Of a stretch of DNA of 58,534 nucleotides, positions 1-7,037 are shown one piece after another; the stretch's first letter is position 1, and each line of letters starts with the position of its first letter. This stretch comes from Bacteroidota bacterium. Its GTDB lineage: Bacteria > Bacteroidota > Bacteroidia > Bacteroidales > JAAUTT01. Made by a program: the position numbers and the translations under genes. The DNA lies in the NCBI GenBank assembly GCA_023429135.1, contig JAEYWD010000004.1:1-58534 (forward strand), in the 5' to 3' direction. The notes below the pieces were generated by a model. That model was given only the letters and a program-made list of their open reading frames with translations, had not been told where the DNA came from and searched no databases.

Positions 1-10
1 CACGCGCCCT

Positions 11-75
<65 letters not shown>

Positions 76-99
76 CCACTAAAAATGAATAAAACGCCA

Positions 100-125
100 G
101 TCATTCTGAGCGTAGCGAAGAATCT
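100..125 (+). repeat. Dispersed 26-bp repeat, copy 1
   Basis: The 26-bp word starts GTCATTCTGAGCG and ends GAAGAATCT. Two diverged relatives lie near 39.4-39.5 kb, one inverted and one direct. It is intergenic and imperfectly palindromic in its core. Words of this kind are scattered through many bacterial genomes; no function is implied. Confidence 0.6.
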
Positions 126-184
126 AAATATTTACCGGACAGTATTAATTGAAATATTGTTTGTTATTTTAACATCAATAAATA

Positions 185-419
185 CTGAAAGGATTAAATA
201 TGAATAGCCACCGGTGCAACCGGTGGAATTATGATAATAACAAAACTCATCATCAGGTGAAAACATTTAAAGAAGAGTTAATTGATTTACTTACAGAACA
301 TGGAATTGAATATGATGAAAAATATCTTTTATAGATATTCAACCACGCTGTGGTTGTGAAGATCTTCCTGATTTATACCCCGCATTGCATGCGGGGCTAT
401 TCAAATTAAATCCTTTCAG
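185..419. mobile_element. REP/IS200-type (RAYT-like) deletion derivative
   Basis: A 235-bp element bounded by 25-bp inverted repeats (185-209 and 395-419, 23 of 25 matching). Just inside each is a hairpin: 208-226 has stem CCACCGG and 378-396 has stem CCCCGCA. The stem sequences differ, but the five-base loop is TGCAA in both when read in the same orientation, which indicates conserved structure rather than conserved sequence. A third hairpin lies at 340-356. Between the ends sits the C-terminal tail of a Y1 (IS200-like) transposase. Paired inverted REP hairpins around a Y1 transposase are the layout of REP-associated tyrosine transposase loci. Here nearly all of the enzyme is gone, so the element could move only with help in trans. 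Confidence 0.65.
239..334 (+). pseudogene. C-terminal remnant of Y1 (IS200-like) transposase
   Basis: The frame reads THHQVKTFKEELIDLL and then EHGIEYDEKYLL before a TAG stop. This matches the usual C-terminal tail of Bacteroidota IS200/RAYT-type transposases (HH...F.EE...L...HGIEYDE.Y). The HUH motif and catalytic tyrosine are absent, because the left hairpin is joined almost directly to this tail. It is therefore an internal-deletion relic without catalytic capacity. Confidence 0.6.
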
Positions 420-465
420 GATTTTACATAGTACAAAATAATCTATAACTAGTTTTAAAAACCCC

Positions 466-1197
466 ATGTCCCGTTTATTAATTCTCCTGATAATGACAAG
501 TTTTGCAACAGATAGTTTTAAGACTGAACAATTGAAAAACGCCAGGGTAAAAAATGCTTACACCGAAAAGCAGGCTTACCTGGAAAACATGTTAAAATCG
601 AAAGGGCTCGAATTCTCTTCCCTGGAGATTTATCTTCGGGCATTTAAAAATGAACGACTTTTGGAAGTATGGGCAAAGAACAAAACAGAGAAAACATTTC
701 AACTTCTTACATCCTACCCTATTTGTCAATCATCGGGAACATTGGGTCCAAAAAGAAAGGAAGGAGATTTACAGGTTCCGGAAGGTTTCTATCAGATCAA
801 TCATTTTAACCCCTTGAGCAACTTCCATCTTTCACTAGGCATCAACTATCCAAACAAGAGCGACAAGGTATTTGCCGACAAAAACCATCCGGGTGGCGCT
901 ATTTATATTCACGGAAGCTGCGTAACCATTGGTTGCCTCCCTATTACCGACGATAAAATCAAAGAGTTGTATATTCTCGCTTTGGAAGCACGCAACAACG
1001 GTCAGAAAACCATTCAGATAACCATCTTCCCGGCAAAAATGACCAACAAGAATTTTGCAATGCTAAAATCGGCAACCATCGACCAAAGCACCTTGAACCT
1101 TTGGGAAGATTTAAAAATTGACTATCAAAGGTTTGAAACCCCTAAAACCGCTCCTATCGTGCAATTTTTACCTAATGGCAGACATCTTATAAAGTAG
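466..1197 (+). CDS. L,D-transpeptidase family protein (YafK/YkuD type)
   Basis: A 243-residue protein with a weakly hydrophobic N-terminus, probably exported. The YkuD catalytic signature is visible as HGSCVTIGC: His149-Gly150, then Gly156-Cys157 with Cys157 as the nucleophile. Proteins of this type act in the periplasm on peptidoglycan stem peptides, either cross-linking them or anchoring and cleaving them; the YafK subgroup in E. coli removes Braun lipoprotein. The segment before the motif (GDLQVPEGFYQIN) also fits YafK-like enzymes. It stands alone, downstream of the REP relic and upstream of the Hdr operon. The precise substrate is not readable from the sequence. Confidence 0.8.
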   Translation: MSRLLILLIMTSFATDSFKTEQLKNARVKNAYTEKQAYLENMLKSKGLEFSSLEIYLRAFKNERLLEVWAKNKTEKTFQLLTSYPICQSSGTLGPKRKEGDLQVPEGFYQINHFNPLSNFHLSLGINYPNKSDKVFADKNHPGGAIYIHGSCVTIGCLPITDDKIKELYILALEARNNGQKTIQITIFPAKMTNKNFAMLKSATIDQSTLNLWEDLKIDYQRFETPKTAPIVQFLPNGRHLIK

Positions 1198-1222
1198 CTT
1201 CCGGTCAATTACGCAAAAATAC

Positions 1223-1251
1223 GGTAGTATTTTTACTACCTAAAATAGGTA
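1223..1251 (+). promoter_or_regulatory. Paired short palindromes upstream of Hdr operon
   Basis: A hairpin GGTAGTA-TTTT-TACTACC (1223-1240) overlaps a second palindrome TACCT-AAAAT-AGGTA (1237-1251). Both lie 35-60 bp upstream of the probable -7 box of the Hdr operon. They could form an operator or the terminator of the preceding transpeptidase gene. No regulator is identified. Confidence 0.35.
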
Positions 1252-1284
1252 TAATCGCCAATTTTTTTCCAGCCAGTCTTGCCC

Positions 1285-1292
1285 TACATTTG
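1285..1292 (+). promoter_or_regulatory. Probable -7 element (TACATTTG) of Hdr operon
   Basis: Matches the Bacteroidota -7 consensus TAnnTTTG, 25 bp before the first Hdr start codon. No clear TTTG -33 box sits at the standard distance, so only half of the promoter is convincing. Confidence 0.45.
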
Positions 1293-1317
1293 CAATACCT
1301 AATGTTGAGCCCCTTGT

Positions 1318-2016
1318 ATGTCGAGACTATTTGAGAAGCTGCAGAAAGATGTTCGTTTGCAGGAAGGTTTGAAATCCTGCATTAATTGTGGTACCTGTAC
1401 TGCAATATGTCCCGCTGCCGAGTTTTACGACTACGATCCCCGGGTTATCGCTGAAAAAGTACAATCGAAAAATGATATGGTTATTGAAGATCTGCTGAAA
1501 AGCGATACAATCTGGTATTGCGGCGAATGCATGTCGTGCAAAACCCGCTGTCCCCGAGGAAATACGCCTGGTTTAATTATTATGGCTTTAAGATCGCTGT
1601 CGCAGGATTTAGGATATTTTGTTGAATCGGAAAAAGGCCGTCAACAGTTGTTTGTGAAAAGAACAGTTGGCGACTGGCTTCTGAACCATGGCTATTGCCT
1701 CTATCTTGAAGGTGTAGGCACGGACCTGTTTCCCGAACAAGGACCAATATGGGATTGGTGGCAGGAAAATTACAAAGATGTAATGGACCGCATGGGCGCT
1801 AATTACCAGGGCGATGGTCCGGGAATTCTGCGAAAGATTCCAGACGAAACGATGGCCGAAGTAAGGAAAATTTTCGACATGACAGGTGCTACCGAGAGAT
1901 TTGAGAAAATTGAGGAACTCTCGATGCAAAAATCAAAAGAATTGAATATTGAAATGACTCAGGAGCTGCATAACGATTATATGCGTCATGTATTTACCCA
2001 TAACAGTCACGAGTAG
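1318..2016 (+). CDS. hdrC: HdrC-like iron-sulfur subunit
   Basis: A 232-residue soluble protein with two [4Fe-4S] motifs of the form CxxCxxCxxxCP: Cys21/24/27/31 and Cys68/71/74/78. This is the fold of heterodisulfide reductase subunit C, which passes electrons between HdrA flavin and the CCG subunit HdrB. The extra 150 residues after the ferredoxin part are longer than in methanogen HdrC. It opens a tightly packed five-gene operon and is followed 20 bp later by hdrB. A role as an electron wire is inferred from the motifs and neighbours. Bacteroidota are not known to make CoM/CoB, so the electron acceptor must be something else. Confidence 0.8.
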   Translation: MSRLFEKLQKDVRLQEGLKSCINCGTCTAICPAAEFYDYDPRVIAEKVQSKNDMVIEDLLKSDTIWYCGECMSCKTRCPRGNTPGLIIMALRSLSQDLGYFVESEKGRQQLFVKRTVGDWLLNHGYCLYLEGVGTDLFPEQGPIWDWWQENYKDVMDRMGANYQGDGPGILRKIPDETMAEVRKIFDMTGATERFEKIEELSMQKSKELNIEMTQELHNDYMRHVFTHNSHE

Positions 2017-2036
2017 ATTAGGAATAAAAGAGAATT

Positions 2037-3107
2037 ATGCTACAGGAAGGGAAAAAAGCGCTTTGGAAAGAATATCAGAAGGAAATAGCCAACGACCGCT
2101 ACTTCTATGTAAGAAGTTGTGTGCGTCAGAATTTCTTTCCTGCTTCGGAAACGACTTTTTTAAGAATTTTAAAAGACGAGCTTGGCAGATCGGTTTACGA
2201 ACATCCGCACCACACTTCATGTTCAGGAGTAGGATATCATTCCGACGTTATTCCCTTCGAAACCACCATGACCATGGTTGCGCGTCAGTTTGCACTTATG
2301 ACTGAGTCGGGCTTCATGAATTTTGTACCATCGTGCATCACTTCGTTTGGATTATATACCGAAGTTCTCGAAACCTGGCACCACTTTCCCGAAGTGGAGG
2401 CACGTATCAGGGAAACCCTCAGAAAAGCAACGGGCCGCGAATTCGAGAAACCCGCCAATCTTGCTCATGCAAGCGATATCATTTATAAACTCCGCAACGA
2501 AATAGCCGACAGGGCAAAATATAAACTTGTAAATCACAATACCGGTCAACCTTTAAGGGGCGTTGAACACATTGGCTGTCATTATGCCAAAATGTTTCCG
2601 CATAAAGGTGTCGGTGGCGCCGAATATCCTTATGTTTTAGTTGGAATGATTGAATCGTGGGGCGGCGAAGTGGTTGATTACCCCGAAAGAAGACACTGCT
2701 GCGGATTTGGATTCCGTCAGTACCTTGTAAAAGCAAACAGAGGTTATTCTGTTGCCAGCTCTAAAAAGAAATTTGAGTCCATGGCTCCCTATAAACCCGA
2801 TTTTATTCTTACCAACTGCCCTGGTTGCCCGTTTTTCCTCGATCGCTGGCAGTATGCCATTGCCGAAATGGAAGGCACAACCTATGACGAGGATGGAATG
2901 GGAATTCCGGTGTTAACCTACGAGGAACTTGCAGGACTTGTTTTAGGATATGATCCTTGGGATTTGGGGCTGCAGATTCACCAGGTATCAGTAGAGCCCC
3001 TGCTCGATAAAATGGGAATCCCCTACAATAGCTCGAAAAAATACCTCGGGAAGAATGGAAAATTCCTGGGCGTGCCGTTTAAACCCGCTGCAATAAAGGT
3101 TTGTTAG
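2037..3107 (+). CDS. hdrB: HdrB-like CCG-domain subunit
   Basis: A 356-residue protein of the heterodisulfide reductase B family. The C-terminal CCG domain is complete: Cys181, Cys221-Cys222 and Cys261/Cys264. It should hold a noncubane [4Fe-4S] cluster. The N-terminal CCG domain is eroded. Only Cys28, Cys62 (in SCSG, where CCG is expected) and Cys100 (no CxxC partner) remain, so the first noncubane cluster may be lost or altered. The start codon is preceded by a purine-rich stretch. It lies between hdrC and hdrA, with hdrA starting one base after its stop. Substrate unknown; disulfide or persulfide chemistry is likely from the family. Confidence 0.8.
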   Translation: MLQEGKKALWKEYQKEIANDRYFYVRSCVRQNFFPASETTFLRILKDELGRSVYEHPHHTSCSGVGYHSDVIPFETTMTMVARQFALMTESGFMNFVPSCITSFGLYTEVLETWHHFPEVEARIRETLRKATGREFEKPANLAHASDIIYKLRNEIADRAKYKLVNHNTGQPLRGVEHIGCHYAKMFPHKGVGGAEYPYVLVGMIESWGGEVVDYPERRHCCGFGFRQYLVKANRGYSVASSKKKFESMAPYKPDFILTNCPGCPFFLDRWQYAIAEMEGTTYDEDGMGIPVLTYEELAGLVLGYDPWDLGLQIHQVSVEPLLDKMGIPYNSSKKYLGKNGKFLGVPFKPAAIKVC

Positions 3108-3108
3108 T

Positions 3109-4125
3109 ATGTCGAAAAAAGTTTTAATAATAGGTGCAGGCGTTGCAGGACTGGAAGCTTCAGGAGTTCTGTCGAAGTTAGGTTATAATGTTACCATTGT
3201 TGAGGAATCGGATCGTATCGGTGGCAAGCTGAACCGCTGGTCGCATCTTTTCCCGTCGAGACGGCCCGCATCGGATGTTCTTGAACATCTGCAGCTTAAC
3301 CTTGACCCCAACACTGTTATTATTACAAATTCGAAAATTACAGACATAGCTGTTAAGGATACCAGCATAGAAGCATCCCTGAACACGGGAAAACATATCG
3401 ACGCCGATGCAGTGCTTATCAGCACAGGCTTCGAACTGTTCGATGCAAAAAAGAAAGAAGAATACGGCTACCAGATTTATGAAAATGTAATTACTTCGGC
3501 CGATCTGGAAAAAATATTTAAGGAAGGAAAAGAATTAACCACCTCAAAAGGGAAAGCTCCGAAACGCATTGGCATTATCCATTGTGTTGGTTCGCGCGAC
3601 GAAAAAGTTGGTAACACTTACTGTTCCAAAGTCTGCTGTGTAACAGGCGTCAAACAGGCCATTGAAATCAAAGAACATCTTTCATCGTGCGAAGTTTTTA
3701 ACTTCTATATGGATTTACGCATGTACGACCGGCATTTCGAGGATCTATACCAGGAAGCACAGGTAAAACATCATGTGCAGTTTATCCGGGGCCGTCTTTC
3801 GGAAGCTTTTGAAAACCCCGACGGTACCGTGATGGTAAAAGTTGAAGACACACTTCTGGGCAAACCTATGAAAATGAATCTGGATTTGGTTGTGCTTTTG
3901 GTGGGCATGACTGCCGGAAACAATTCCCTGTTTAAAAAACAACTCCATCTCGAAACCGGAACAGATAAATTTCTTGTACCCGCCGACGAGCATTTCAAAA
4001 GTGTATCGAGTAAACAAAAAGGGGTGTTTTTTGCAGGCGCATGCACCGGACCTAAAACTATCGAAAACACTATAACTGAAGCGAGAGCTGCAGCTCTTGA
4101 AATTGCAGGATATTTAAAAAACTGA
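3109..4125 (+). CDS. hdrA: HdrA-like FAD subunit (short form)
   Basis: A 338-residue flavoprotein. A dinucleotide-binding motif GAGVAGL is at residues 9-15, followed by the acidic strand end VEES. The family cysteine cluster is present: Cys159 in CVGSRDE and Cys172, Cys176, Cys177 in YCSKVCC. In HdrA-type enzymes these bind a [4Fe-4S] cluster next to the FAD. It lacks the terminal ferredoxin domains of methanogen HdrA and so is close to the minimal HdrA core also seen in Qmo-type complexes. It probably accepts or bifurcates electrons between the soluble Hdr subunits and a soluble donor. It is followed four bases later by a small HdrC-like gene. Confidence 0.82.
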   Translation: MSKKVLIIGAGVAGLEASGVLSKLGYNVTIVEESDRIGGKLNRWSHLFPSRRPASDVLEHLQLNLDPNTVIITNSKITDIAVKDTSIEASLNTGKHIDADAVLISTGFELFDAKKKEEYGYQIYENVITSADLEKIFKEGKELTTSKGKAPKRIGIIHCVGSRDEKVGNTYCSKVCCVTGVKQAIEIKEHLSSCEVFNFYMDLRMYDRHFEDLYQEAQVKHHVQFIRGRLSEAFENPDGTVMVKVEDTLLGKPMKMNLDLVVLLVGMTAGNNSLFKKQLHLETGTDKFLVPADEHFKSVSSKQKGVFFAGACTGPKTIENTITEARAAALEIAGYLKN

Positions 4126-4129
4126 GCCG

Positions 4130-4468
4130 ATGCCCGATTTTGGATATAAAATATCGAAAGACCGCCAGATTAATTTCGACGAAAACAGCAAAAATCTTTT
4201 CGCCGAAGTTGCCATGCGCGAGCCATCGGTTTACCGTTGTATCAGTTGCGGTACCTGTGCTGCAACCTGCTCGGCCGCTCAATTTACTTCCTATAGTCTT
4301 CGCAAGATGATATTGCTTTTAAAACGTGGCGAGGACAAAGAAGTAATTACATCAGCTTCCAGATGCATGCTTTGTGGCAAATGTCAGTTGGCCTGCCCTA
4401 TGGGAGTTAACACACGAAATTTGATTCTCAGTATTCAAAATGCTATAAAAAAATTATCCCATGTTTGA
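4130..4468 (+). CDS. Small HdrC-like ferredoxin
   Basis: A 112-residue protein with two [4Fe-4S] motifs: Cys37/40/43/47 (CISCGTCAATC) and Cys79/82/85/89 (CMLCGKCQLACP). It is a second HdrC-type subunit in the operon, shorter than the first. It overlaps the next gene by eight bases, suggesting translational coupling. I infer that it carries electrons from HdrA to the membrane HdrE-HdrD fusion downstream, while the first HdrC serves HdrB. Confidence 0.75.
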   Translation: MPDFGYKISKDRQINFDENSKNLFAEVAMREPSVYRCISCGTCAATCSAAQFTSYSLRKMILLLKRGEDKEVITSASRCMLCGKCQLACPMGVNTRNLILSIQNAIKKLSHV

Positions 4469-6320
4469 TTGGTTTGTACTTCCGTTTACCCTGGGTTTAG
4501 TTTTTCTGCTCGGCTTTATCGCCTGGAAATTCACTGCGTGGATCAAAAGCCTGGCACAGGAAGATAAAGAAAAACTGGTTAAATCTCTAGCAACCAGAAA
4601 AACACTCATTTCTATCAGGGAAATCATTAGTGAAAGTCTGCTGCACCGCAAGATTTTCAAAACAAACCGCATGCTCGGATACATGCACATGAGTCTGGCT
4701 TTCGGCTGGTTATTGCTTATCCTTGCCGGAAACTTCGAATCACGTATTTTCAATCACGGTGAAATAGGGCCTCCGTATGTTCCCATTTTCTTCCGGTTCT
4801 TTCATCCAAACCCCGAAACTTTCCGCTATCATCAGGAATTCTCTTTTCTGATGGATCTTTTGCTTGTATTTGTGCTCTCAGGAGTCGCTTTGGCTTACTA
4901 CAAACGTTTAAATTCCAAATTTTTAGGACTAAATAAAACCACCAAACATGTGATGGGCGACCGCATAGCCTTAACAGCGCTCTGGTTCATTTTTCCTTTA
5001 CGTTTGCTGGCCGAAAGTTTTTCGTCGGGAGCCTTTGGCGGAGGAAGTTTTCTTACCTCAAACACGGGTAGTTTCTTAAACAGTTTCCTTCCATCCGAAA
5101 TACTTTATTATCCTTTCTGGCTGGCCTATTCATCAGCCTTAGGAATGTTTTTTGTGGCTCTTCCTTTTTCGCGCTACATGCATATTCCTACCGAAACATT
5201 GCTGATAGTACTTCGCAATGCAGGCATTAAAGAACAAAAATGCCACACCGGTTTTACCGATATTGAACTCAACTCTTGTTCCCGCTGTGGAATTTGCATT
5301 GATAGTTGTCAGCTTTCCAGTGCTGCTGCTATTAATAATGTGCAGTCAGTTTACCAGTTACGTGACATCCGTTACAACACCATCGATCAGGATCGCTCCC
5401 TCAACTGCCTGATGTGCGGCCGTTGCGACCAGGCATGCCCTGTTGGGATCGACATTGTTTCAATCCGCCAGATTAAGCGTAATGAAACTAATCCCGGCTT
5501 GCAAGAAAACTTCGCCTTTGTGCACCCTGCAAGAGCTCAAAAAGCCGATGTTATTTATTTTGCCGGATGCATGTCTCACCTTACTCCATCGATCAAGCAT
5601 TCGGTGGTCCAAAGCTTCAAAAAAAGCGGTATTAATTTCTGGTTTATGGACGAAACCGAATCCATCTGCTGCGGCCGTCCATTATTACTTGCCGGTAAAA
5701 GTGAAGAAGCAAATGCTTTAATGCAGAAAAACAAAACAACCATTGAACAGTCGCAAGCCAAGGCATTGGTTACCAATTGCCCCATTTGCTATAAAATGTT
5801 TAAGAATGAATACGACTTAAATATTCCTGTTTATCACCATTCACAATACTTCGCAGGTTTAATTGAGAATAACCTGATGAAGCTTGAAAAGCAGAATATC
5901 ACCGCCGTTTATCACGATCCCTGCGAATTAGGCCGCGGAAGCAAAGTTTACAAAGAACCGAGAAAGGTTTTAAACAAAGCCCTTACATTAATGTCGGCTG
6001 AGCAGGAAGGTGAGAAATCGTTGTGTTGCGGCGGAAGTCTTGGAAATACAACCATTAGCACTGAGCAAAGGAACAAGATTACTCAGGATGCCTGCGATAC
6101 ACTTCTAAAACAAAACCCTGATGTACTGATTACATCATGTCCTTTATGCAAAAAAACTTTCCAGAAGGTATCGGATGTTCCGGTTTACGATCTGGCAGAG
6201 ATTGTGAATGGGGCTATTGTGATAAGCAACAAAAATAAAAGCAAAGCGAATCAAAATCATAAAATTTCAAAACCTGAATTATTGGAAGAAGAAATCTCTA
6301 ACCAATCCTATCCCGACTAA
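4461..6320 (+). CDS. Membrane HdrE/HdrD-type fusion oxidoreductase
   Basis: A 619-residue fusion. Residues 1-250 contain about five membrane helices (near 5-27, 75-92, 128-147, 168-184, 214-236) with His76, His124 and His241 as candidate haem b ligands, as in NarI/HdrE/QmoC. Next is a double [4Fe-4S] domain: Cys273/276/279/283 and Cys316/319/322/326. The C-terminus is HdrD-like with two complete CCG domains: Cys370, 403-404, 440/443 and Cys488, 522-523, 560/563. It probably exchanges electrons with quinone in the cytoplasmic membrane and docks the soluble Hdr subunits. It ends the operon, and its stop codon overlaps the stop of the convergent gene. The last 40 residues are polar and unassigned. 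Confidence 0.78.
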   Translation: MFDWFVLPFTLGLVFLLGFIAWKFTAWIKSLAQEDKEKLVKSLATRKTLISIREIISESLLHRKIFKTNRMLGYMHMSLAFGWLLLILAGNFESRIFNHGEIGPPYVPIFFRFFHPNPETFRYHQEFSFLMDLLLVFVLSGVALAYYKRLNSKFLGLNKTTKHVMGDRIALTALWFIFPLRLLAESFSSGAFGGGSFLTSNTGSFLNSFLPSEILYYPFWLAYSSALGMFFVALPFSRYMHIPTETLLIVLRNAGIKEQKCHTGFTDIELNSCSRCGICIDSCQLSSAAAINNVQSVYQLRDIRYNTIDQDRSLNCLMCGRCDQACPVGIDIVSIRQIKRNETNPGLQENFAFVHPARAQKADVIYFAGCMSHLTPSIKHSVVQSFKKSGINFWFMDETESICCGRPLLLAGKSEEANALMQKNKTTIEQSQAKALVTNCPICYKMFKNEYDLNIPVYHHSQYFAGLIENNLMKLEKQNITAVYHDPCELGRGSKVYKEPRKVLNKALTLMSAEQEGEKSLCCGGSLGNTTISTEQRNKITQDACDTLLKQNPDVLITSCPLCKKTFQKVSDVPVYDLAEIVNGAIVISNKNKSKANQNHKISKPELLEEEISNQSYPD

Positions 6321-7033
6321 TCTTTCCAGTTTTCATTTATCAGATTTACCAGTTGAGTAAGCTGATATTCATTTCTTATACCACCTCCGTGATTAGCCCG
6401 GATAATCTTCCTGATTTTTTCTTTATACTCAGGGTAAGCTTCATAAATACTTCTTTTAGAGAAACGCACCTGCCTTACTGGTAATTCTTCGAGCTGAATA
6501 AAATATAATGCATTGGTGGTATATAAATTAACCTGATAAAGCCCACCGGATGAACCAATGATATTTTCAGCTTCAACTTCAATTTTATGAAAGGAATAAA
6601 GATTGATATTTCCCTTAGCGAGCACTTCCAGATATCGAAAAAGTGAATCGGCTATAAATGGTAATTTAAGGGTGGTTTTTTCGAATTTACGCTCCCCTCC
6701 TTCGCTTGGAAACAGTGAAAAGTTTTTAATAAGGTTATGATCCAGAGCAACCATCGATTTTCCGTCGGCCATCCATATAAAATCATTTTTAAGGCAGTCG
6801 TACTTGAATAGTTTGTTCCGAACGGTGTCACCTGTTATAAAAACAACATATCCATTTAAAAAATTATCGTACAAAAACGGAGAACCCTTCCCAACGGGGG
6901 GAGGGAGGTAACTCCGCCCAATCAATGGTGCATCGAAAATCTCAGAGGTCCTGAGTTTCACTTCCTCCTGAGCTTTTGCAGTAAAGCTCATTAAAACCAA
7001 AATACTAAATATGCAGATACTAAGTGTCTTCAT
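6317..7033 (-). CDS. Exported protein of unknown function, last gene of receptor operon
   Basis: 238 residues from the ATG that begins MKTLSICIFSILVLMSF, a clear signal peptide ending near AKAQ. A longer frame upstream starts inside the preceding gene and lacks a signal, so the internal ATG is chosen. No family is recognised; the mature part is mixed beta-type with no cysteine cluster or catalytic motif. It follows the MG2-like gene by four bases and is the promoter-distal gene of the TonB receptor operon, so it probably acts in the periplasm or envelope with those proteins. Its stop overlaps the stop of the convergent Hdr gene. Confidence 0.65.
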   Translation of the reverse strand: MKTLSICIFSILVLMSFTAKAQEEVKLRTSEIFDAPLIGRSYLPPPVGKGSPFLYDNFLNGYVVFITGDTVRNKLFKYDCLKNDFIWMADGKSMVALDHNLIKNFSLFPSEGGERKFEKTTLKLPFIADSLFRYLEVLAKGNINLYSFHKIEVEAENIIGSSGGLYQVNLYTTNALYFIQLEELPVRQVRFSKRSIYEAYPEYKEKIRKIIRANHGGGIRNEYQLTQLVNLINENWKD

Positions 7034-7037
7034 CGTT

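Noticed and set aside
1318..6320. Methanogen-type CoM-S-S-CoB heterodisulfide reductase
   Set aside because: The genome context is Bacteroidota and nothing here points to CoM or CoB synthesis; only the Hdr family is claimed.
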